Both the position numbers and the translations under genes were made by a program. 6,437 nucleotides of DNA from the NCBI GenBank assembly GCA_029939545.1, contig JAOZSS010000140.1, forward strand, positions 1-6,437. Reading direction: 5' to 3'. This document shows positions 1 through 4,208 of this stretch, piece after piece. Each line of letters begins with the position of its first letter. Position 1 is the stretch's first letter. The stretch is from Kiritimatiellia bacterium. GTDB taxonomy: Bacteria; Verrucomicrobiota; Kiritimatiellia; UBA8416; JABMPJ01. Under the pieces are notes generated by a model. The model ran no database searches. It was not told where the DNA came from and worked only from the letters and a program-made list of their open reading frames with translations.

Positions 1-50
1 GTTTTCTATGTTTTTCCTCTCTCAGGCAGGAGCGGAAGACCGGTTACACC

Positions 51-77
51 CTTTGCGCTTTTCGTGTATTTCGTAGT
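51..77. repeat. Degenerate 9-bp tandem repeat (TTTCGTG-like, 3 units)
   Basis: Three consecutive 9-base units can be laid out as CTTTGCGCT, TTTCGTGTA and TTTCGTAGT, followed by a further T run. The shared core is TTTCGTG/TTTGCG. The match is imperfect and the array short, so chance is possible. It directly abuts the hairpin at 78-105, which suggests that the two form one intergenic repeat unit. Confidence 0.4.
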
Positions 78-105
78 TTTTCAACTGCCGAATGCAGGTT
101 GAAAA
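78..105. repeat. Bulged inverted repeat / hairpin
   Basis: TTTTCAACTGC (78-88) pairs with GCAG plus TTGAAAA (94-97 and 99-105). This gives 11 base pairs around a 5-nt loop (89-93), with a single bulged G at 98. No T-run follows the right arm, and the stem is A/T-rich at its base, so it does not look like an intrinsic terminator. It is more like a REP-type palindromic intergenic element or a protein-binding site. Confidence 0.5.
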
Positions 106-136
106 TCTGCCGTCGGAGCCTCGCTTAGTCGCCTCT

Positions 137-171
137 CTCAACCTTGAACCTTTGAACCTTGAAACTCAACC
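137..171. repeat. AACCTT(T)G tandem repeat flanked by CTCAACC
   Basis: Three near-identical units follow one another: AACCTTG (140-146), AACCTTTG (147-154) and AACCTTG (155-161). The block is bracketed by two exact copies of CTCAACC (137-143 and 165-171). The reverse complement of TCAACC also occurs at 97-102 in the right arm of the nearby hairpin, so the two elements share a motif. The repeat supplies several TTGAAC/TTGAAA strings that resemble a -35 box. Confidence 0.5.
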
Positions 172-187
172 GTAGCTATCACACAAT
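159..187 (+). promoter_or_regulatory. Candidate sigma-70-like promoter for the operon
   Basis: TTGAAA (159-164, one mismatch to TTGACA) is followed after 17 bases by CACAAT (182-187, two mismatches to TATAAT). Transcription would start near 193-196 and include the folded leader at 244-306. A weaker alternative is TTGTGC (258-263) with TAGCAT (283-288), spaced 19 bases, which would cut into that leader. Promoter rules in this unidentified lineage are unknown, so the call is tentative. Confidence 0.22.
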
Positions 188-243
188 CCCCAGATCAAAT
201 GGTTCGACTCATTTACTCAAAGAATCAAGATTTAAGGGCATAT

Positions 244-306
244 TGCCACCAACAGGGTTGTGCGGTACTGTCCACACCTGTCTAGCATGATGGTTCATCG
301 GTGGCA
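244..306 (+). promoter_or_regulatory. Possible folded 5' leader (three-way junction)
   Basis: TGCCACC (244-250) is the exact reverse complement of GGTGGCA (300-306), giving a 7-bp closing stem. Two hairpins can form inside it. The first pairs ACAGG (252-256) with CCTGT (277-281) and TGTG (259-262) with CACA (273-276), with a 2-nt bulge. The second pairs GATG (289-292) with CATC (296-299). The structure ends 35 nt before the ATPase start codon. It matches no riboswitch class I recognise, and it is not a tRNA, because no proper T-arm or anticodon arm can be drawn. Confidence 0.3.
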
Positions 307-341
307 GGGCGCTTCATCATGGACCCAGGTATTGCGAGCGC

Positions 342-1088
342 ATGATTATTGATCTGAAACAGCTTGAGAAGAGGTACAAGGGCAGTGATGCACCCGCCAT
401 CGCGGGGCTCGACCTCTCGGTGGAAAAGGGTGAGATCCTGGGGTTGCTTGGACCCAACGGGGCCGGTAAGACCACGACGCTGAGCATTATCTGCGGGCTG
501 CTCCGCCCAACCGGGGGTTCGTTTCGGATCAACGGTGAGGCTGCCGCGAGGTGCCGTGGCAAGATCAAGTCCTTGATCGGCTTTGTGCCCCAGGATATTG
601 CGTTGTATGGCACGTTAACCGCGAGGGAGAACCTGCGCTTCTTTGGAAAGATGTGTGGTCTCTCGGGACCGTTCCTGGCGCAGCGGGTGGACGCCTGCCT
701 GCGTATGGTGGGGCTTGAGGACAATGCCGAGCGCCGGGTCGATACCTTCTCCGGCGGCATGAAACGGCGGGCCAACTTGGCAGCCGGACTGCTGCATGAG
801 CCCGCAATTCTCATTCTGGATGAGCCCACCGTTGGCATCGACGCCCAGTCCCGCCATGTCATTGCCGAGAACCTGCGTGCGCTCAATCGCGCCGGAACGA
901 CCATCATCTACGCGACGCACTACATGGATGAGGCCAGCCAGCTCTGCACGCGCGTGGCCATCATGGATCATGGACGGATCATCAAGGAGGGTGCCCCTGC
1001 GCAGCTGATCGATAGCCAGGCGGGTTGCGAGAACCTGGATGAGGTCTTTCTCGAGCTGACCGGCCGTCACCTGAGGGATGGGCAGTGA
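342..1088 (+). CDS. ABC transporter ATP-binding protein (ABC-2 exporter type)
   Basis: This is the cytoplasmic ATPase that powers the permease encoded next to it, probably for export. In the 248-residue protein, Tyr12 is the likely A-loop residue and Walker A is GPNGAGKTT (37-45). The Q-loop Gln is at 84, the signature is FSGGMKRR (136-143), Walker B is ILILDEP (156-162) with catalytic Glu161, the D-loop Asp is at 167 and the H-loop His at 193. All nucleotide-handling residues are therefore present. The signature is SGGM rather than the textbook SGGQ, which is common in this subfamily, as is the C-terminal 'LDEVFLELTGR' tail (multidrug/DrrA/CcmA-like). ATG 342 is the only usable start in frame before an upstream stop (288-290). 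Its ribosome site is weak. The 3' end overlaps the permease start by 4 nt, so translation is probably coupled. The substrate cannot be told from the sequence. Confidence 0.95.
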   Translation: MIIDLKQLEKRYKGSDAPAIAGLDLSVEKGEILGLLGPNGAGKTTTLSIICGLLRPTGGSFRINGEAAARCRGKIKSLIGFVPQDIALYGTLTARENLRFFGKMCGLSGPFLAQRVDACLRMVGLEDNAERRVDTFSGGMKRRANLAAGLLHEPAILILDEPTVGIDAQSRHVIAENLRALNRAGTTIIYATHYMDEASQLCTRVAIMDHGRIIKEGAPAQLIDSQAGCENLDEVFLELTGRHLRDGQ

Positions 1089-2371
1089 AGCTACTCGCCG
1101 CCATCCAGAAGGAAGCGCTGATCCTACGGCGGGATGTGGCCGGGCTCGTGGTGCTTCTGGTCATGCCGGTCGTGCTGGTCATGGTGGTGACGCTGGTGCA
1201 GGAGGATACCTTCGGCAAAGCGCTGGGCACCGGGACACGCTTGCTGCTGCTTGATCTCGATGACTCGCCCGAGTCCATCGCCTTGGGCGACGGACTGCGT
1301 GAGGAATCGGACTTCTTTGATGTGACCCGCGTAACGGCCGATGGCGCCATGGATGAAGAAGCAGCGCAGCGGGCGGTGGCGGCAGGCGAGTACCGCGTCT
1401 GCCTGGTCGTTCCCCCCGGATTCTTCGATACGGTTCATGCGGGTGCCACGGCATTGATCGGTACGGCGCTGGATGGGCCCGCCGAGGGAGAGGGATCTAG
1501 CCATGACGATGCCGATGCAGCGCCTCCGGCGATCACGGTCTACCTGGATCCTGCTGTCTGCCCTAGCCACCGGCGGGCCATCATCACCCCCTTGCATCAG
1601 GTGCTGCAGGCCATGGAGATGAAGTCGATCATTCGTGCGATTGAGAGCGAGATGGCACTTGAGACAGAGGATCGGGAGGATGCGATGGGGTGGGAGCCCG
1701 GCGAGCTGGCGGGCTTGCGGGAAGTACGGGCGGGCGGTTCACCCACGGTACCCATGGCGACATCCGTGCAACAGAACGTTCCGGCGTGGGCGCTCTTCGG
1801 TATGTTCATGACGGTGATTCCCTTATCGGCGGCGATTATCAAGGAGCGCGATTTCGGGACGCTGGTGCGGCTACGAACGCTGCCTGTTTCCCTATGGACA
1901 CTTGTCCTGGCCAAGGTGGCCGTCTATGCCTCGGTTTGCATGCTACAGTTCGGTCTCATGCTCTGCCTGGGGCTGTTCGTGTTTCCCCTGCTGGGACCCC
2001 CGGCCCTCGACATGGGCGTCCACTACGGCTTGATTGCTCTGGTGGCCGTGTCGGCGGCGCTTGCGGCTACTGGCTTTGGCATGCTGATTGGAAGCATCGC
2101 GCGCACGCATGACCAGGCCTCTGTCTTCGGTGCCACCAGCGTGGTGATCGCCGCGGCATTCGGGGGTATCATGGTCCCGGTGTTCCTGATGCCGCGCGGG
2201 ATGCAGTTGGCCAGTCGCTTCTCGCCGTTGAACTGGGGGCTGAACGCGTTCCTGGAGGTGTTTGTGCGGGGCGCCAGCCTGGCGGCAGTGATGCCGGATG
2301 TGTGGCGTCTGCTCGGCTTCTTTGCCGTGTCCATGTGTCTGGCCGTGTTCTGCTTCCGCAGTCGCGATTAG
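1085..2371 (+). CDS. ABC-2 type transporter permease
   Basis: This is the membrane partner of the ATPase upstream. The 428-residue protein has one N-terminal membrane segment (about 18-38). A large extracytoplasmic domain (about 40-230) follows, then five hydrophobic segments (about 234-252, 275-299, 315-337, 346-369, 407-424). One TM, a big loop and five TMs is the ABC2_membrane_3 (YhhJ/YadH-like) layout. ERDFGTLVRLRTLPVS (254-269) after TM2 is the usual coupling-helix region of ABC-2 permeases. The 'GGIMVPVFLMP' and 'FSPLNWGLNAF' strings before the last TM also fit the family. The outer domain has an acidic, Gly/Ser-rich stretch (about 133-148) that looks like a flexible insert, and the protein seems somewhat long for the family. 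GTG 1085 is the start: GAGGG at 1073-1077 is 7 nt upstream, and the codon overlaps the ATPase stop as GTGA. Export of the product of the downstream enzymes is an inference from position. Confidence 0.93.
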   Translation: MKLLAAIQKEALILRRDVAGLVVLLVMPVVLVMVVTLVQEDTFGKALGTGTRLLLLDLDDSPESIALGDGLREESDFFDVTRVTADGAMDEEAAQRAVAAGEYRVCLVVPPGFFDTVHAGATALIGTALDGPAEGEGSSHDDADAAPPAITVYLDPAVCPSHRRAIITPLHQVLQAMEMKSIIRAIESEMALETEDREDAMGWEPGELAGLREVRAGGSPTVPMATSVQQNVPAWALFGMFMTVIPLSAAIIKERDFGTLVRLRTLPVSLWTLVLAKVAVYASVCMLQFGLMLCLGLFVFPLLGPPALDMGVHYGLIALVAVSAALAATGFGMLIGSIARTHDQASVFGATSVVIAAAFGGIMVPVFLMPRGMQLASRFSPLNWGLNAFLEVFVRGASLAAVMPDVWRLLGFFAVSMCLAVFCFRSRD

Positions 2372-2404
2372 AGGCGTACGCTGGAGCGGGGAGTGAGGAT
2401 TGCT

Positions 2405-2866
2405 ATGAAAGAAGAAGAGGCCCGAATAGAGGATGGCCACCGGTTGGTGATGTATGTTGAGAAGGATGATGCTTCGTATGGACCCATGGAGACGGGATCC
2501 TATATGACGCACAACTACATCGATGACTTTTTTGAGAAGCTCGATCATGTCAAGCGGGAGAGCCTGCGGCGGCTGAAGGCCGGTGAGATCAGTCCGGTGG
2601 CGTACTACATGATTCTGATAGAGATCGGGGAGGGCGATCTGGCGGCGCGGGTCGGCATCAGTCGCCGCCGTCTGAGACAGCACTTGAAACCTGAGGGCTT
2701 TCAGAAGATTACACTCCGGGAGCTCAAGCGGTATGCCGACGTGTTTGCTGTGCCCGTGGCCAATATGTTCCAGGTGATCGTGCCGTCCAAGGGGATGCGC
2801 GTGCGCCAGGAGAAGACCGCGGACGGCGTTGTGGTCCTCACCCATATCGAGAAAGCGACAGAATGA
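2405..2866 (+). CDS. Small helix-turn-helix protein, putative regulator
   Basis: A soluble 153-residue protein without signal peptide or membrane segment. Residues about 62-122 look like a Cro/XRE-type DNA-binding fold. A helix rich in Tyr/Ile/Leu is followed by 'DLAARVGIS' (78-86) and the basic recognition-helix-like 'RRRLRQHLKP' (87-96). A further helix ends in 'FAVPVANMF' (about 114-122), typical of HTH proteins. The acidic N-terminal 60 residues match nothing I know. The frame also offers GTG 2393 (four residues longer, GGAG at 2383-2386). I chose ATG 2405, which has GAGG at 2395-2398 with 6-nt spacing. The stop overlaps the next start by 4 nt (ATGA), so this gene is made in step with the BtrH-like protein. 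It could regulate the operon, or it could be a pathway protein that only uses an HTH-like fold. No DNA target is evident. Confidence 0.75.
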   Translation: MKEEEARIEDGHRLVMYVEKDDASYGPMETGSYMTHNYIDDFFEKLDHVKRESLRRLKAGEISPVAYYMILIEIGEGDLAARVGISRRRLRQHLKPEGFQKITLRELKRYADVFAVPVANMFQVIVPSKGMRVRQEKTADGVVVLTHIEKATE

Positions 2867-3864
2867 GCAGCATAACCTTCGATCATAAAATGGCGGCGCA
2901 TTGTGAGTCCGGTGCAATCACGGCGCTGCTCAATCATGCCGGTCTGGCGGTGACCGAGCCACTCGTCTTCGGGATCTCGGGATCACTCTTCTTCGGTTAC
3001 TTCCATACGGCGCTGTTTCCTTTTCCCACGTTTGTGCTGCGTAACAAGCCGGGACGCGTGCGCGCCAAGTGCATGCCGCGCCTGGGGGTGAAGTTTCAGT
3101 CGTCCTCGTTTCGTAGCCCGGCGGCGGCGACGCAAGCCCTGGACACGCTGCTGGCGCGTGGCACCCCGGTGGGCGTGCAGGTCGATTTCTTCTACATGGA
3201 CTATGTTCCTGAGTATGCGCGCGCGCACTTCAATGCGCACTATATTGTGGTGGTGGGTAGAGAGGATGACGCCTATGTGATCAGCGACAGCTACGTCCCC
3301 GGCCTGGTCACGCTCCCTGTGGCACGGCTGCAGGAAGCCCGTTTTGTCAAGGGACCGCTGGCGCCCAAGGGCACGCTGTTCTACCCCCGGGCGATTCCGC
3401 CCGACATCGATCTTCGATCAGCCGTTCGCAAGGGTATCAAGGATGCGGCCTTCAATATGTTGAGCATCCCGATTCCGTTTCTGGGGGTGAAGGGCATTCG
3501 TCACTTCGCGCGCAAGCTCGGGGATTGGCCCACATTCGCGCGTGACGATGAACACCTTTCGCACGAGCTCATGATGATCAACGTGATCCTCGAAGAGCGG
3601 GGTACCGGCGGCGGCGGGTTTCGCTTTCTGTATGCCTCCTTCCTCCAGCAGGCAGCCGATATCCTGGATCAGCCGGAGCTGGCGGAGCTGGCCCGCGAGA
3701 TGATGACGAACGGCGATCGATGGAGAGATATCTCGCTCTTCTCGGCACGCATAGGGAAGAACCGCGATATGGGACCTAATCGTCTGCGGGAGTTGAGCGC
3801 CATGCTGCTGGATCGCGCCGCGGAGGAGGAACGACTGTTCAAACGGCTCCGTAGCGCGGTATGA
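2863..3864 (+). CDS. BtrH-like acyltransferase/peptidase (BtrH_N + DUF4872 type)
   Basis: The 333-residue protein begins with a BtrH_N-like papain-fold domain (about 5-175). It has the family hallmark 'HCESGA' (13-18) with probable nucleophile Cys14. Later come a His in 'NAHYIVVVG' (His126) and an Asp in 'VISDSYVPG' (Asp142), a plausible Cys-His-Asp triad. The C-terminal half (about 185-333) is helical and carries 'EERGTGGGGFRFLYASFL' (244-261), characteristic of DUF4872. In butirosin biosynthesis, BtrH moves a gamma-glutamyl-aminohydroxybutyryl group from the carrier BtrI to an aminoglycoside amine. Here the next gene is also a carrier protein, so acyl transfer from carrier to an amine or other acceptor, or release from the carrier, is the favoured role. 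The acceptor is unknown. The start overlaps the HTH gene by 4 nt and has only a weak ribosome site, in line with translational coupling. There is no signal peptide, so it should act in the cytoplasm. Confidence 0.85.
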   Translation: MSSITFDHKMAAHCESGAITALLNHAGLAVTEPLVFGISGSLFFGYFHTALFPFPTFVLRNKPGRVRAKCMPRLGVKFQSSSFRSPAAATQALDTLLARGTPVGVQVDFFYMDYVPEYARAHFNAHYIVVVGREDDAYVISDSYVPGLVTLPVARLQEARFVKGPLAPKGTLFYPRAIPPDIDLRSAVRKGIKDAAFNMLSIPIPFLGVKGIRHFARKLGDWPTFARDDEHLSHELMMINVILEERGTGGGGFRFLYASFLQQAADILDQPELAELAREMMTNGDRWRDISLFSARIGKNRDMGPNRLRELSAMLLDRAAEEERLFKRLRSAV

Positions 3865-3896
3865 TAAGGGCACTTTGAATGACGGGAGAGGGAGAC

Positions 3897-3901
3897 GAGG
3901 G
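3897..3901 (+). promoter_or_regulatory. Ribosome binding site deciding the carrier-protein start
   Basis: GAGGG sits 7 nt before ATG 3909. The competing upstream ATG at 3879 also has a purine-rich site (AAGGG, 3866-3870, 8-nt spacing), so both starts could be used. The shorter form begins exactly where carrier-protein similarity would be expected to begin. Confidence 0.55.
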
Positions 3902-3908
3902 ACAAGCT

Positions 3909-4181
3909 ATGGCAAGCGATGAATTAAAGAATGAGATAAAGGCCCTGATTATAGAGGCGATACAGATTGAGGATGTGACACCTGAGGAAATCGATAGCAG
4001 TGCGTCGCTCTTTGAAAGCGACCTGCTGGGGCTCAATTCAATTGATGGTCTCGAGCTGGTGGCGGCGCTGCAACGCGACTACGGCGCACGCATAGACGAC
4101 CAGAACCTGGCGCGAAACGTACTACAGTCGGTCGATACCATGGCCGAGTTCGTCGAAAAATGCCGGCAGGACATGACGTAG
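3909..4181 (+). CDS. Acyl carrier protein (phosphopantetheine-binding)
   Basis: A 90-residue acidic helical protein of standard carrier length. The attachment site is 'LGLNSIDGLEL' (40-50), with Ser44 the expected 4'-phosphopantetheine serine at the start of helix 2. Helix 1 is about 4-20, and the C-terminal helix with 'TMAEFVEKC' is about 77-85. The usual Asp before the serine is Asn43. The 'SIDGLEL' context resembles discrete carriers of aryl-polyene and resorcinol-type pathways more than the housekeeping 'DSLDTVEL' AcpP. It presumably tethers the acyl intermediate used by the adjacent BtrH-like protein and perhaps by the radical SAM enzyme. ATG 3909 is preferred because GAGGG at 3897-3901 lies 7 nt upstream and the N-terminus then fits the family. 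ATG 3879 (AAGGG at 3866-3870) would add ten Gly/Glu-rich residues. No ketosynthase or ligase gene is alongside. Confidence 0.92.
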   Translation: MASDELKNEIKALIIEAIQIEDVTPEEIDSSASLFESDLLGLNSIDGLELVAALQRDYGARIDDQNLARNVLQSVDTMAEFVEKCRQDMT

Positions 4182-4187
4182 CCCTTT

Positions 4188-4206
4188 GCTTACCGGTGCG
4201 GCAAGC
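4188..4206 (+). promoter_or_regulatory. Hairpin covering the radical SAM gene's ribosome site
   Basis: GCTT (4188-4191) pairs with AAGC (4203-4206) and CCG (4193-4195) with CGG (4199-4201). The loop is GTG, with one A-C mismatch in the stem. The hairpin fills most of the 27-nt spacer after the carrier gene and ends 2 nt before ATG 4209. It would occlude the ribosome-landing region, which has no clear Shine-Dalgarno sequence. It may lower or regulate translation of the enzyme relative to the carrier. No T-run follows, so it is not an intrinsic terminator. Confidence 0.35.
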
Positions 4207-4208
4207 CA

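Larger units (their letters stand above)
1..341. other. Upstream intergenic region without a supported gene
   Basis: No convincing gene lies in this stretch. One frame stays open from base 1 to a stop at 100-102, but its translation is a low-complexity F/V/P-rich string with no recognisable domain, so I read it as non-coding. The stretch is visibly richer in A and T than the genes that follow. It carries a degenerate 9-bp repeat, a hairpin, an AACCTTG-type repeat and a possible folded leader, each listed separately. It probably contains the operon promoter and 5' untranslated region. The end of whatever gene lies to the left is not in the window. Confidence 0.7.

Noticed and set aside
1..102. 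Open frame at the left edge as the end of an upstream gene
   Set aside because: The translation is low-complexity, and it runs through the 9-bp repeat and into the hairpin. It fits intergenic sequence better than the C-terminus of a protein.
78..105. Hairpin as an intrinsic terminator of a gene to the left
   Set aside because: The stem base is A/T-rich and neither strand shows a T-run directly after the stem.
244..306. tRNA-like fold suggested by a 7-bp closing stem and GGTTCATC
   Set aside because: At 63 bases it is short, the inner arms do not fit D, anticodon and T arms, and no T-loop consensus with a 5-bp stem can be drawn.
301..345. 14-codon upstream open frame overlapping the ATPase start (GTG 301 or ATG 319, stop TGA 343-345)
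   Set aside because: It has no ribosome site and no codon pattern typical of a leader peptide. The ATGA-type overlap may be chance, though it is worth remembering if the leader proves regulatory.
317..907. Antisense open frame of 196 codons opposite the ABC ATPase
   Set aside because: The sense strand encodes an ATPase with every motif intact. The antisense product is Ser/Arg/Pro-rich without any recognisable feature.
1943..2917. Long antisense open frame of about 324 codons opposite the permease and HTH genes
   Set aside because: It is His/Arg/Gln-rich low-complexity sequence with no domain. It lies opposite well-supported genes and is explained by GC-rich codon bias on the other strand.
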